From: Dermatophilaceae bacterium Soc4.6
GTDB lineage: Bacteria > Actinomycetota > Actinomycetes > Actinomycetales > Dermatophilaceae
NCBI GenBank assembly: GCA_039889245.1
Contig: JAZGVH010000002.1
Location: forward strand, 3,596,001-3,660,000
Direction of reading: 5' to 3'
Length of the DNA stretch: 64,000 bases
Shown here one piece after another: positions 8,176-16,620 of the stretch. Position 1 is the first letter of the stretch. The number at the start of each line of letters is the position of its first letter. Made by a program: the position numbers and the translations under genes. The notes below the pieces were generated by a model, which ran no database searches, was not told the origin of the DNA, and saw only the letters and a program-made list of their open reading frames with translations.

Positions 8176-8982
8176 GTGGTCGACGCACCCATCGGCATCT
8201 TCGACTCGGGCTTCGGTGGCCTCACCGTGGCCCGATCCGTCATCGACCAGCTGCCGCACGAGTCGGTGGTCTACTACGGCGACACCGCGCGTGCGCCCTA
8301 CGGGCCACGGCCGATCGCGCAGACCCGCGCCTACGCCATCGAGTGCCTCGACCGGCTCGTCGCCCACGGGGTCAAGCTGCTGGTCATCGCCTGCAACACG
8401 GCGAGCGCGGCGGTGCTGCACGACGCCCGTGAGCGCTACGACGTGCCGGTCATCGAGGTCATCCGCCCAGCCGTGCGGCGGGCCGCGGCGGCCACCCGCA
8501 ACAACCGCGTCGGCGTCATCTCCACGGCGGGCACCCATCAGTCGGGGGCCTACACCGACGCCTTCGCCGCCGCCCCGCAGATCGAGGTGACGAGCACGCC
8601 CTGCCCGCGCTTCGTCGAGTTCGTCGAGGCGGGGGTCACCAGCGGCAAGGAGCTGCTCGAGGTGGCCCGGGGCTACCTCGAGCCCGTCGCCGCCCTCGGC
8701 GTCGACACCCTCGTGCTGGGCTGCACCCACTACCCGCTGCTGACCGGTGTCATCTCCTACGTCATGGGCGACGACGTGACCCTCGTCTCGTCGGCGGAGG
8801 AGACGGCCAAGGACCTCTTCCGCACCCTGGCCGACCACGACCTGCTGCGCGACGACGACCTCGGGCCACCACAGATCGCCTTCTCCACGACCGGCGACCC
8901 GCAGGAGTTCCGCCGTCTCGCGCGACGCTTCCTCGGGCCCGAGGTGGGCACCGTCTTCGGCAACCTCGGAGGCGTCCCGTGA
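8176..8982 (+). CDS. murI: Glutamate racemase
   Basis: 268 aa from GTG 8176 ([18 protein letters not shown]). The two catalytic cysteines are present: C73 in ACNTASA and C183 in GCTHYPLL, along with D10-S11. It supplies D-glutamate for peptidoglycan. The following gene overlaps its end by four bases (GTGA), and rph and rdgB continue on the same strand, reproducing the M. tuberculosis order Rv1338-Rv1341. The leaderless TATCCT box supports this start. Confidence 0.95.
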   Translation: MVDAPIGIFDSGFGGLTVARSVIDQLPHESVVYYGDTARAPYGPRPIAQTRAYAIECLDRLVAHGVKLLVIACNTASAAVLHDARERYDVPVIEVIRPAVRRAAAATRNNRVGVISTAGTHQSGAYTDAFAAAPQIEVTSTPCPRFVEFVEAGVTSGKELLEVARGYLEPVAALGVDTLVLGCTHYPLLTGVISYVMGDDVTLVSSAEETAKDLFRTLADHDLLRDDDLGPPQIAFSTTGDPQEFRRLARRFLGPEVGTVFGNLGGVP

Positions 8983-9788
8983 GGCTGACCATCGTCGGGT
9001 GCTCCGGCTCCTTCGCCGGGCCGGCGTCACCCGCGTCGTGCTACCTCGTGCAGGCCGAGCACGAGGGCCGCACGTGGAACCTCGCGCTCGACATCGGCGC
9101 GGGAGCCCTCGGCACGCTGCAGCAGCACCTCGACCCGCGTGAGCTCGACGCGATCGTGCTCAGCCATCTGCACCCCGACCACTGCATCGACCTGTGTGGG
9201 CTCTACGTCGTGCAGAAGTACCACCCCGAGGGACCCAACCGCCCGCTGCCCGTCTACGGCCCCACGGGCAGCGGCAAGCGGATGAGCGAGGCCTACGGTC
9301 TCGACGACCCGCACGCCATGGACACCGAGTTCGACTACCGCGACCTCGTGGGAGGCCGGTCCGTCGCCGTCGGCCCCTTCACCATCACCCCGTATGCCGT
9401 CAACCACCCCATCGAGTGCTACGGAGTCCGCGTCGAGGCGGGTGGGGTCGTGCTGGCCTACACCGGCGACACCGACACCTGCGACGCCCTCGGCCCGCTG
9501 ATGGCTGGCGCCGACCTCGTGCTCGCCGACTCGGCCTTCCTCGCCGGCCGCGACGTCGCCCCGGGCGTGCACATGAACGGCCGCCAGTGCGCCGAGGCGG
9601 CCCTGTCGGCCGGTGGCGTGAGGCGGCTCATGCTCACGCACATCCCCGCGTGGAACGACCGAGAGCACTGCCGGGAGCAGGCGGCCGAGGTCTGGCACGG
9701 CGACGGGCGCGAGGTCGAGCTGGCCGAGCCGGGGGCGTCGTACGAGCTCGAGCCGGTGCCCGAGACCGCGAGCGTCAGCGTGCCGTAA
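8979..9788 (+). CDS. MBL-fold hydrolase, Rv1339-like (putative cyclic-nucleotide phosphodiesterase)
   Basis: 269 aa; GTG 8979 overlaps the murI stop. The metallo-beta-lactamase signature SHLHPDH places metal ligands at H63, H65, D67 and H68; further ligands are likely in [16 protein letters not shown], the ADSAFL block and LTHIPAW. Position between murI and rph is that of M. tuberculosis Rv1339, which has been reported to lower cAMP as an atypical class II phosphodiesterase. The cAMP role here is by analogy; an RNase Z-like or other phosphodiesterase activity is the alternative. Confidence 0.82.
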   Translation: MRLTIVGCSGSFAGPASPASCYLVQAEHEGRTWNLALDIGAGALGTLQQHLDPRELDAIVLSHLHPDHCIDLCGLYVVQKYHPEGPNRPLPVYGPTGSGKRMSEAYGLDDPHAMDTEFDYRDLVGGRSVAVGPFTITPYAVNHPIECYGVRVEAGGVVLAYTGDTDTCDALGPLMAGADLVLADSAFLAGRDVAPGVHMNGRQCAEAALSAGGVRRLMLTHIPAWNDREHCREQAAEVWHGDGREVELAEPGASYELEPVPETASVSVP

Positions 9789-9839
9789 CCGCTGACGGCC
9801 TCGCTGGTGGGCCGGGCCGACCTAGCCTGAGGTCGTGGT

Positions 9840-9845
9840 TAGCCT
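9840..9845 (+). promoter_or_regulatory. Leaderless -10 box of rph
   Basis: TAGCCT is 7 nt before ATG 9853. The 16 bases TAGCCTTGCGGTCATG are identical to those at the ettA start (25134-25149). A second TAGCCT (9823-9828) stands 6 nt before an in-frame GTG at 9835, so two alternative leaderless starts may exist. Confidence 0.5.
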
Positions 9846-9852
9846 TGCGGTC

Positions 9853-10626
9853 ATGAGCGATCAGCCTGACGGCACCCCTGCGACCCCGCGCCACGACGGA
9901 CGCGCCCCCGACGAGACCCGCGAGGTGCGCATCACCCGCAACTGGCTCGACCACGCCGAGGGCAGTGTGCTCGTCGAGTTCGGCCGCACCCGCGTGCTGT
10001 GCGCCGCGTCCTTCACCGAGGGCGTGCCCCGCTGGCTGAAGGGCAAGGGCTCAGGGTGGGTGACGGCGGAGTACGCCATGCTGCCGCGCTCGACCAACAC
10101 CCGGTCCGACCGTGAGTCGGTCAAGGGCAGGATCGGCGGACGCACCCACGAGATCTCGCGCCTGGTCGGACGCAGCCTGCGCGCCGTCATCGACACGAAG
10201 GCGTTGGGGGAGAACACGATCGTGCTCGACTGCGACGTGCTGCAGGCCGACGGGGGCACTCGGACGGCGGCGATCACGGGGGCCTACGTCGCCCTCGTCG
10301 ACGCCATCGAGGACGCCCGCTCGCGCCGTCTCATCTCTGCGAAGGCGCAGCCGCTGACCGGCTCGGTCGCGGCGGTCAGCGTCGGCGTCGTCAAGGGCCG
10401 CCCCGTGCTCGACCTCGACTACCCCGAGGACTCCACCGCCGACACCGACATGAATGTCGTGATGACCGGTGACGGTCGCTTCGTCGAGGTGCAGGGCACC
10501 GCCGAGGCCGAGCCCTTCGACCGCGTGGTGCTCGGGCAGCTGCTCGACCTCGCGACCAAGGGCTGCGCCGACCTCACGGTGCTGCAGCAGCAGGCCCTCT
10601 CGGGCGCGCCGCGGGTGCGCTCGTGA
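9853..10626 (+). CDS. rph: Ribonuclease PH
   Basis: 257 aa from ATG 9853; GTG 9835 would add six residues. It matches RNase PH throughout: [73 protein letters not shown] and a D-rich [19 protein letters not shown] metal/phosphate region. It trims tRNA 3' ends phosphorolytically. rdgB starts within its stop codon region (GTGA overlap), so the two are coupled. Confidence 0.95.
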   Translation: MSDQPDGTPATPRHDGRAPDETREVRITRNWLDHAEGSVLVEFGRTRVLCAASFTEGVPRWLKGKGSGWVTAEYAMLPRSTNTRSDRESVKGRIGGRTHEISRLVGRSLRAVIDTKALGENTIVLDCDVLQADGGTRTAAITGAYVALVDAIEDARSRRLISAKAQPLTGSVAAVSVGVVKGRPVLDLDYPEDSTADTDMNVVMTGDGRFVEVQGTAEAEPFDRVVLGQLLDLATKGCADLTVLQQQALSGAPRVRS

Positions 10627-11282
10627 GTGACTCGGGGCGTCGGACGCTGGTGCTCGCCACCCGCAACGAGCACAAGGTGCACGAGCTGCGCCAGATCCTC
10701 GGGAGCCTCGTCGACGAGCTCGGCCTCGACGTCGTCGGCGCCGGCGAGGTCGAGGGCGCGCCCGACGTGCCGGAGACCGAGGTGACCTTCGAGGGCAACG
10801 CCCGCCTCAAGGCGGTGGCGCTGGCCCGGGCGACCGGTATGCCGTCGGTCGCCGACGACTCCGGGCTCGCCGTCGAGGTGCTCGGCGGCTCGCCCGGGGT
10901 CTTCAGCGCTCGCTGGTCCGGCACGCTCGCGGGCGGTGACGACCTGCCCCCCGGCGAGCGCGACGCGGCCAACGTGCGTCTCCTGCTCGACCAGGTGCAC
11001 GACGTCGCCGACGAGCACCGGGCCGCGGCCTTCGTGTGCGCGGCGGTGCTGGCCATGCCCGACGGCCGGGTCGTGACGACCCGGGGTGAGGTGAGCGGGC
11101 GGCTGGCCCGTGAGCCGCACGGCAGCAACGGCTTCGGCTACGACCCCATCTTCGTCGTCGACGGTGACGAACCCCTGCGCACGCTCGCGGACTACACCGA
11201 CGAGCAGAAGAACGCGATCTCTCACCGGGGAGAGGCCTTTCGCGCGATGGTCCCGCTGCTCCGCGAGGCCCTCACCACCTGA
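10623..11282 (+). CDS. rdgB: XTP/dITP diphosphatase
   Basis: 219 aa; GTG 10623 overlaps the rph stop by four bases. HAM1/RdgB motifs are clear: [16 protein letters not shown] at the N-terminus, [23 protein letters not shown] with the metal-binding acidic residues, [19 protein letters not shown] and the [10 protein letters not shown] ending. It removes non-canonical purine triphosphates from the nucleotide pool. It closes the murI-to-rdgB cluster. Confidence 0.95.
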   Translation: MSDSGRRTLVLATRNEHKVHELRQILGSLVDELGLDVVGAGEVEGAPDVPETEVTFEGNARLKAVALARATGMPSVADDSGLAVEVLGGSPGVFSARWSGTLAGGDDLPPGERDAANVRLLLDQVHDVADEHRAAAFVCAAVLAMPDGRVVTTRGEVSGRLAREPHGSNGFGYDPIFVVDGDEPLRTLADYTDEQKNAISHRGEAFRAMVPLLREALTT

Positions 11283-11328
11283 TCCCCGCGTCACCACCCA
11301 CCCTCAGCAGCACGAGAGAGCGAGACCC

Positions 11329-12939
11329 ATGGCCACGTCGACGTCACCCCTCGGTCGGGGCCTGACCCCGCCCGCACCGGACGACCACGGCAGCGCCGGC
11401 GCAGTCTCCACCCGGGGTGAGCGCCGCCCGTGGTGGCTGGCCGCGGCCGACGGCGTGGTCGCCGGGTCGGTGGCGGTGGGCCTCTCGAGCCTGCTCGGGG
11501 GGGCGATGACCTTCCTGGGGCTCAGCACGGGCACCCCGTCACCGCTGACGGCGCTCGCGGGCGCCTTCATCGACCGGACGCCGCCGTGGCTGAAGGACGC
11601 TGCCATCGCGACCTTCGGCACCCACGACAAGACCGCGCTGCTCGTCGGCATGGTGCTGGTGCTGCTGCTGGTCAGTGCGGCGGCCGGCGTGCTGTCCCGC
11701 CGTCGACCCACTGCCGCCTACGTCGTCCTCGCGATCGGGGGGGCCCTCGCCGCGCTCGCGGTGACGGGGCGGCCGCAGGCCGGCGCCCTCGACATCGCTC
11801 CGGCGGCCATCGGCACGGTCGTCGCGATCCTGGTGCTGCGCCGCACAGGCGTGGACGACGCCGCGGGCGTCGCCGGGCTCACCCGCCGCCGGGTGCTGGT
11901 CGGCGCCGGGGGAGTGGCGGGGGCGTGGCTCGGCAGCCGCCTCGACAGCGGAGTGGGACAGGCGACGAGCAGCCGCGATGCGGTCCTGCTGCCGGTCCCG
12001 TCCTCGCCGTCGGCCACCCCCGCTGCGGGCGCCGCCGGCGCCTCGCTCGACGTGCCCGGCCTGACGCCCTGGGTCGTGCCGAACGCCGACTTCTACCGCA
12101 TCGACACGGCCTTCGTCGTGCCCAAGCTCGACACCGCGTCGTGGCAGCTGAAGGTGGTCGGTGAGGTCGAGCAGGAGGTCACCCTCGACTGGAAGACGCT
12201 GCTGAGCAAGCCCTTGATGCAGAAGGCGGTCACCCTGACCTGCGTCTCCAACGAGGTCGGCGGCGACCTGGTCGGCAACGCGGTGTGGACGGGGTGGCCC
12301 GTGCGCGAGCTGCTCGCCCTGGCCAAGCCGAGAGCGGGCGCCGACATGGTGCTCTCCCGCAGCAGCGACGGCTTCACCGCCGGCACCCCCATCGAGGCCC
12401 TGACCGACGACCGCGACGCGCTGCTGGCCGTGGCCATGAACGGCGAGGCGCTGCCCTTCGAGCACGGCTTCCCCGTGCGACTGGTCGTGCCGGGGCTCTA
12501 CGGCTACGTCTCCGCCACCAAGTGGCTCACCGAGCTCAAGGTCACCCGCTTCTCCGCCGACCAGGGCTACTGGACGCCGCGCGGGTGGTCGGCCCTCGGG
12601 CCGGTCAAGACCGCCTCACGCGTCGACGTGCCCCGTGACGGGTCCAGCGTCTCCGCCGGCAAGGTGGCCGTCGCGGGGGTGGCCTGGGCCCAGCACCGGG
12701 GGATCGCCTCCGTCGAGGTCCAGGTCGACGGCGGTGCCTGGCAGACCGTCCGGCTGGCGCAGGAGCCGACCGTCGACGCCTGGCGGCAGTGGGTCTACGA
12801 GTGGGACGCGACGCCGGGGGAGCACCAGATCGCGGTGCGGGCGACCGACCGCAGTGGGGTGCTGCAGCCCAGTGCTCCGGCCGCCCCCGCCCCGAACGGC
12901 GCGCAGGGCTTCCACACCATCTCGGTGAGAGTGGGATGA
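11329..12939 (+). CDS. Membrane-anchored sulfite-oxidase-family molybdopterin oxidoreductase
   Basis: 536 aa from ATG 11329. Residues about 30-190 contain four or five hydrophobic segments (including LLVGMVLVLLLVSAAAGVL and AYVVLAIGGALAALAVTG). The oxidoreductase domain follows: TPNADFYRIDTAFVVP-type start, then VTLTCVSNEVGG with C305, the likely molybdenum ligand, GYVSATKW, and a C-terminal immunoglobulin-like dimerisation domain (VEVQVDGGAWQTVRL). The layout fits the multi-helix Mo-oxidoreductases common in actinobacteria; the substrate is unknown. An arginine pair (TRRRVLVGAGG) just before the catalytic domain looks like an internal twin-arginine motif, suggesting that the domain lies outside the membrane. 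Ribosome site weak. Confidence 0.88.
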   Translation: MATSTSPLGRGLTPPAPDDHGSAGAVSTRGERRPWWLAAADGVVAGSVAVGLSSLLGGAMTFLGLSTGTPSPLTALAGAFIDRTPPWLKDAAIATFGTHDKTALLVGMVLVLLLVSAAAGVLSRRRPTAAYVVLAIGGALAALAVTGRPQAGALDIAPAAIGTVVAILVLRRTGVDDAAGVAGLTRRRVLVGAGGVAGAWLGSRLDSGVGQATSSRDAVLLPVPSSPSATPAAGAAGASLDVPGLTPWVVPNADFYRIDTAFVVPKLDTASWQLKVVGEVEQEVTLDWKTLLSKPLMQKAVTLTCVSNEVGGDLVGNAVWTGWPVRELLALAKPRAGADMVLSRSSDGFTAGTPIEALTDDRDALLAVAMNGEALPFEHGFPVRLVVPGLYGYVSATKWLTELKVTRFSADQGYWTPRGWSALGPVKTASRVDVPRDGSSVSAGKVAVAGVAWAQHRGIASVEVQVDGGAWQTVRLAQEPTVDAWRQWVYEWDATPGEHQIAVRATDRSGVLQPSAPAAPAPNGAQGFHTISVRVG

Positions 12940-12974
12940 CAGTGCCTGAGGGTGGGGTGTCGTGCCAGGGTCAG

Positions 12975-12980
12975 TAGGCT
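12975..12980 (+). promoter_or_regulatory. -10 box of tRNA-Leu
   Basis: TAGGCT lies 13 nt before the first base of the mature tRNA-Leu, a suitable -10 element. No strong -35 is recognisable. Confidence 0.4.
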
Positions 12981-12993
12981 GGTGCCTTCCCCT

Positions 12994-13073
12994 GCGGGAG
13001 TGGTGGAACTGGTAGACACGCAGGATTTAGGTTCCTGTGCTTCGGCTTGCGGGTTCGAGTCCCGTCTTCCGCA
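12994..13073 (+). tRNA. tRNA-Leu (anticodon TAG)
   Basis: Acceptor stem GCGGGAG pairs with CTTCCGC (13066-13072), discriminator A. The anticodon arm CAGGA-TTTAGGT-TCCTG reads TAG, and a long variable arm as in class II tRNAs is present. The T arm is GCGGGTTCGAGTCCCGT. The CCA end is not encoded (ACCTG follows). Confidence 0.95.
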
Positions 13074-13147
13074 CCTGATGCCGTCCGTCGCACCCCCCGT
13101 CGGCTAGGTTTGGCGTGCAGACCCGCCCGACGACCGAGGAGACCCCC

Positions 13148-13615
13148 GTGACTTCCAGGCTCGAGCCCGGGGACCAGGCCCCCGCGTTCACCCTTCCCGA
13201 CGACCGCGGTGGCGAGGTGTCGCTCGACTCCCTCCGGGGGCGCAAGGTCATCGTGTACTTCTACCCCGCGGCGATGACCCCGGGGTGCACCACGCAGGCC
13301 TGCGACTTCAGCGACTCGCTCGACGCGCTCCGGGCCGAGGGCTACGAGGTCGTCGGCATCAGCCCCGACGAGCCGAAGACGCTCGCGGCCTTCCGTGAGC
13401 GAGACGGTCTGAGCATCACGTTGCTGTCCGACCCCGACAAGCAGGTGCTCGAGGCCTACGGCGCCTTCGGTGAGAAGAAGCTCTACGGCAAGACGGTACA
13501 GGGCGTCATCCGCTCGACCGTGGTGGTCGACGAGACCGGAGCCGTCGTCGACGCCCGGTACAACGTCAAGGCAACGGGGCATGTGGCCAAGCTCCGCAAG
13601 GACCTCGGGCTCTAG
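13148..13615 (+). CDS. bcp: Thioredoxin-dependent peroxiredoxin, Bcp type
   Basis: 155 aa from GTG 13148, seven bases after GAGGAG (13136-13141); a TAGGTT -10 box lies at 13104-13109. Peroxidatic C47 and resolving C52 stand in the Bcp pattern TPGCTTQACDF. Other family blocks are DQAPAFTLPD, VIVYFYPAAMTPG, VVGISPDEP and the STVVVDETG strand. It reduces hydroperoxides with thioredoxin-like donors in the cytoplasm. The gene follows tRNA-Leu and precedes a DUF3618 gene on the same strand. Confidence 0.94.
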   Translation: MTSRLEPGDQAPAFTLPDDRGGEVSLDSLRGRKVIVYFYPAAMTPGCTTQACDFSDSLDALRAEGYEVVGISPDEPKTLAAFRERDGLSITLLSDPDKQVLEAYGAFGEKKLYGKTVQGVIRSTVVVDETGAVVDARYNVKATGHVAKLRKDLGL

Positions 13616-13677
13616 GCCCGGTCCCCTCCGGGGGGCACCAGCGCACCACCGACACGCGACAACCAGGAGAAGCCGGG

Positions 13678-14010
13678 ATGAGCGACACCCACCAGGGCCA
13701 CGAGGGCACCGCCGACGGCTCGGCAGACACGCCCGACAAGGCGGCCAGGACCCCTGCGCCCACCGCCGCTCAGCTCGAGGAGCAGATCGCCCAGACCAGG
13801 GCCCGGCTGGCGACGACGGTCGACGAGCTGGTCACGCGCACGCAGCCGAAGGCCCTCGTGCGTCGTCAGGGGGCCAACGCCCGGCTCGCCTTCATCGACG
13901 CCACCCGCACCCAGGACGGCGGCCTGCGGGTCGAACGACTGGCGGCGGTCGGCGCGGCAGTGCTCGCCCTCGTCGTGGCCCTGGGCCTGCTGCGTCGTCG
14001 ACGCAGCTGA
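13678..14010 (+). CDS. DUF3618 single-span membrane protein
   Basis: 110 aa from ATG 13678, preceded by AGGAGA. The N-terminal ~30 residues are polar, then comes the DUF3618 pattern QLEEQIAQTRARLATTVDEL (a short amphipathic helix) and near the C-terminus one transmembrane segment (AAVGAAVLALVVALGLL) ended by RRRRS. Such proteins are widespread in actinobacteria, frequently near envelope-stress or holin-like genes, and have no assigned function. Transcribed in line with bcp, 62 bp downstream. Confidence 0.82.
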   Translation: MSDTHQGHEGTADGSADTPDKAARTPAPTAAQLEEQIAQTRARLATTVDELVTRTQPKALVRRQGANARLAFIDATRTQDGGLRVERLAAVGAAVLALVVALGLLRRRRS

Positions 14011-14059
14011 CCTCTCGGGCGGCCCCGAGGCCGACCGCCTCGCCGAGCCCCGGCGGCGG

Positions 14060-14458
14060 TCAGACGGCCCGGGCGAAGAGGGCGGTGCGCGACTTGACGC
14101 GCAGCCACTCGCCGTCCTGGTCCGCGGCGTAGAGCACGACGTCCTCCTGGCCGTGGTGCATCTGCACGTAGCCGTCCTCGTAGAGGTGGACGTCACCGTC
14201 CGCGCCCAGGAGCGCGATCAGCCCGAGAGCGGAGACCACCAGGGCGACCAGCACCAGCAGGATGACGGCGCCGTCGACGACGCTGGAGTCCCACGTCAGC
14301 CGGGTCCCGGCAGCGGCACCCAGCCCGCCGACCGCCAGCCCGCCGAGGGTCCTGCGCAGCGCGCTGTCCCGATCGGGGCGCAGCGGGCAGACGTAGCTGC
14401 CGAGCCCGGCGTCTGCCGCGCGGGCGATCTGCGTGGGCCCAGGGAAGGCTGCAGACAT
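14060..14458 (-). CDS. Uncharacterised two-span membrane protein
   Basis: 132 aa from ATG 14458 with a strong GGAGG site. I do not recognise a family. The first third is soluble; two hydrophobic segments follow (TLGGLAVGGLGAAAGT, weak, and AVILLVLVALVVSALGLIAL, strong). The C-terminal part (GDVHLYEDGYVQMHHGQED through LYAADQDGEWLRVKSRTAL) looks like a small beta-rich, PH-like domain on one side of the membrane. It is convergent with the DUF3618 gene. Function unknown. Confidence 0.7.
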   Translation of the reverse strand: MSAAFPGPTQIARAADAGLGSYVCPLRPDRDSALRRTLGGLAVGGLGAAAGTRLTWDSSVVDGAVILLVLVALVVSALGLIALLGADGDVHLYEDGYVQMHHGQEDVVLYAADQDGEWLRVKSRTALFARAV

Positions 14459-14644
14459 GGTGTCCTCCGAGGTGGGGTGAGGGGTGAACCATTTGTCGCT
14501 TTTAAGCATGCCACATGTCCGACGGCCGGCAACAGGGGGAAGCGTCAAGACCTGCTCAAGGTCCTGCTGCCTCCGGTGCGGCCACAGGGTGGGCGGCGGC
14601 CCGACGACGGCGAACGGCGGCCCCTGTGGGACCGCCGTTCGCGC

Positions 14645-14719
14645 TGGTGCGCCGCCAGGGATTCGAACCCCGAACCCAGTGATTAAGAGTCACTTGCTCT
14701 GCCATTGAGCTAGCGGCGC
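14645..14719 (-). tRNA. tRNA-Lys (anticodon CTT)
   Basis: Minus strand: acceptor GCGCCGC pairs with GCGGCGC; the anticodon arm AGTGA-CTCTTAA-TCACT reads CTT; T arm GGGGTTCGAATCCCT. The discriminator A is followed by an encoded CCA (complement of 14645-14647). A plausible -10, TAATCT, stands about 15 bases upstream of the 5' end. Confidence 0.95.
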
Positions 14720-14753
14720 AACGAGGGTCGAGATTACACCAGCACGTCGGCGG

Positions 14754-15188
14754 TCACGAAATCCATTCCCCCGGGCCGCCACTGGCTCCGCCGTCCTCGG
14801 CGCGACGTTGCTGCTCGCGGGCGACCAGGATGCCGCAGCCGAAGAGCAGGACCACCCCGACGAGTGTGCCGACCAGGCGCCACGGGTGGCCGCCGTCGCC
14901 GGGATCGACTGGCGGCAGGTCGCCGTGCGCATGGACCTCCTGCCCGACGGGCGGCACCACCGTGGCCGCGTCATCGGCTGCGGGGGCATCGGCGGCGGAG
15001 GGGGTGGGGGCGGCATACGGCGTGCCCTGCGCTCCTGACGCCCCGGCGCCGCCCGAGGCGACGGTGACCAGCAGGCCGAGCACGGCGGCCCCGACGAGTG
15101 CGGCCGCGAGCACGAGCGCGACGGTGCGGTCGCGCCGCTCCTTCCCCAGGTACATGCCCGCCATTGTCACCCACGACCGCGACGACAT
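14754..15188 (-). CDS. Uncharacterised two-span membrane protein
   Basis: 144 aa if started at ATG 15188 (MSSRSWVTMAGMYLG); ATG 15164 or 15155 would shorten it by 8 or 11 residues, and no ribosome site is decisive. Two hydrophobic helices (VALVLAAALVGAAVLGLLVTVA and LVGTLVGVVLLFGCGILVA) flank an Ala/Pro/Asp-rich loop of about 60 residues, probably extracytoplasmic. Family not recognised. It lies between tRNA-Lys and tRNA-His and reads toward tRNA-Lys. Confidence 0.6.
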   Translation of the reverse strand: MSSRSWVTMAGMYLGKERRDRTVALVLAAALVGAAVLGLLVTVASGGAGASGAQGTPYAAPTPSAADAPAADDAATVVPPVGQEVHAHGDLPPVDPGDGGHPWRLVGTLVGVVLLFGCGILVAREQQRRAEDGGASGGPGEWIS

Positions 15189-15242
15189 GCGCTCCGGGCG
15201 ACTTCGCCGCGGGTGGTGGTCACGGGCACGCGCAAGAACAGG

Positions 15243-15248
15243 TAGCAT
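15243..15248 (+). promoter_or_regulatory. Possible -10 box of tRNA-His
   Basis: TAGCAT, about 37 bp before the mature 5' end of tRNA-His; the distance implies a trimmed leader. A weak assignment based on the hexamer alone. Confidence 0.3.
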
Positions 15249-15284
15249 TTCTGACGCTGCGGGCCACGCGCCCAGCAGTCACAT

Positions 15285-15361
15285 GGTGGGTGTAGCTCAG
15301 CTGGTAGAGCACCGCGTTGTGGTCGCGGTGGCCGCGGGTTCGAGTCCCGTCACTCACCCCA
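15285..15361 (+). tRNA. tRNA-His (anticodon GTG)
   Basis: Acceptor GTGGGTG (15286-15292) pairs with CACTCAC (15351-15357). The G at 15285 can serve as the extra G-1 opposite C73, a tRNA-His hallmark. Anticodon arm CCGCG-TTGTGGT-CGCGG reads GTG. CCA is encoded (15359-15361). The stop codon of apbE on the other strand (15350-15352) lies inside the 3' acceptor strand. Confidence 0.95.
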
Positions 15362-16402
15362 CACCGATCGAGCCCCCGGACCTCCGCGCGAGGACCGGGG
15401 GCTCGACCCGTTCGCTGCCCCGCCTGCGTCGTCGGCGTCCGCTGCGGGCCAGCCGGGAGTCGTCACCACTCGACCGTCGAGCCCGACCAGCCGAGCCGGT
15501 ATGCCGTGGCCTTCCAGCCAGGCCGGCGCGGCCTCCCCGAGGACGATGGCCGCCGTGCTGGCCGCGTTGGCCTCGAGGCACGACGTGGCGGCGCAGGTGG
15601 CCTGGGCCCAGGTCGTGGGTGCCGTCGCCCCCGTGCGCGGGTCGATGACGTGGTGGCGCTCGACCCCGTCGACCAGCCAGGTGCGCAACCGGGTCGACGA
15701 CGTGGCCAGCGCCTGTCCGGTGGTCGTGACGGCCTGCTGCACGGCGCCCTCGGCGTCCTGCACCCCGACCGGCCAGCCGCCGTCGGGCAGCTCACCGGCG
15801 ACGGCGATGTCGCCGCCGAGGTTGACCAGGAAGCCGCCGGGCAGCTGCGCTGCGAGCGAGGTCGCCAACAGGTCGGCCGCGTGCGCCTTGGCGGTGGCGC
15901 CGAGGTCGATGAGGGTGCCCGCCGGCACGGTGACCTGCCCGGTGGCCTCGTCGAGGACGAGGTCCCGCCAGGTCGGGCGCGTCGGAACGGACCCCACGAG
16001 GTGGAGGATGGCGTCGGGCCGACCGGCGACCGCGCTGTCGACCGCGCGGCGACGGACGACCTCCAGGTCGTCGTCGTAGCCGCTGGCGACCAGCGCGGCC
16101 CCGACGGTCGGGTCGACCAGACCGTCGGTGATCCGGGCCGCGTGCAGGGCCGCCGCCAGGCACGACGTGAGCAGGGCAGAGACCGGGTGCGTGACGGTCG
16201 TCGCCCCGGGTCCTGGCGCGCTGGCGGCGATCCGGCTCACCTCGGAGTCGGGACGGAAGCGGGACGCCGCGAGGTCGAGGGCGGCCACCAGCCGGGTCGC
16301 CTGCTCGGCGGCCTCGGCGAGCGCGTCAGGGCACGTGGCGAGCAGGCGGTGGTGGCATCCGATGGCGTCGAACTCGTAGGTGGCGTAGGCCTCCCCGCTC
16401 AC
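15350..16402 (-). CDS. apbE: FAD:protein FMN transferase (ApbE family)
   Basis: 350 aa; GTG 16402 overlaps the ferredoxin stop by four bases (GTGA), which fixes the start. ApbE landmarks: YEFDAIGCHHRLLA at the N-terminus, LAASRFRPDSEVSRI, DPTVGAAL, IDLGATAKAHAADLLA, FLVNLGGDIAV, and HHVIDPRTGATAP near the C-terminus. ApbE enzymes attach FMN to Ser/Thr of exported or membrane flavoproteins. As the last gene of the redox operon it should flavinylate a protein acting with the membrane ferric-reductase-like subunit, but no FMN-binding domain is seen in the operon. No clear signal peptide. Its 3' end is antisense to tRNA-His. Confidence 0.92.
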   Translation of the reverse strand: MSGEAYATYEFDAIGCHHRLLATCPDALAEAAEQATRLVAALDLAASRFRPDSEVSRIAASAPGPGATTVTHPVSALLTSCLAAALHAARITDGLVDPTVGAALVASGYDDDLEVVRRRAVDSAVAGRPDAILHLVGSVPTRPTWRDLVLDEATGQVTVPAGTLIDLGATAKAHAADLLATSLAAQLPGGFLVNLGGDIAVAGELPDGGWPVGVQDAEGAVQQAVTTTGQALATSSTRLRTWLVDGVERHHVIDPRTGATAPTTWAQATCAATSCLEANAASTAAIVLGEAAPAWLEGHGIPARLVGLDGRVVTTPGWPAADADDAGGAANGSSPRSSRGGPGARSVWGE

Positions 16403-16620
16403 GGGGCGGTCCGCCCCGCGAGCAGGGCCCGGGCCGGGCACAGCCTCACTGCAGCGGTGAGGAGCTCGGGGTCGGGGCGGCCGCCGCCCACCACGGGGTA
16501 GCCCCACTCGTCGAGCGAGACCTGGTCGGGCAGCACTGCGGCGCACACCCCGTGGCCGGTGCAGGCGATGCGGTCGATGACGATCGCCGGGATCGGGTTG
16601 CGCGTGACTGCTGCGGTCAC
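16399..16620 (-). CDS. Single-cluster ferredoxin
   Basis: 73 aa; GTG 16620 overlaps the upstream stop, and the apbE start overlaps its own stop, so the gene is tightly coupled. Cysteines occur as CTGHGVC (first two ligands) and LCPARAL (third), the pattern of small 3Fe-4S or 4Fe-4S ferredoxins that often serve P450s and other oxidoreductases in actinobacteria. Between them is LDEWGYPVV. It probably passes electrons between the NuoF-like protein and the membrane subunit encoded just upstream. Confidence 0.85.
   Translation of the reverse strand: MTAAVTRNPIPAIVIDRIACTGHGVCAAVLPDQVSLDEWGYPVVGGGRPDPELLTAAVRLCPARALLAGRTAP

Noticed and set aside
12789-12977. Small frame at the end of the molybdopterin oxidoreductase gene
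   Set aside because: It lies in another frame of a well-supported gene and has no ribosome site.
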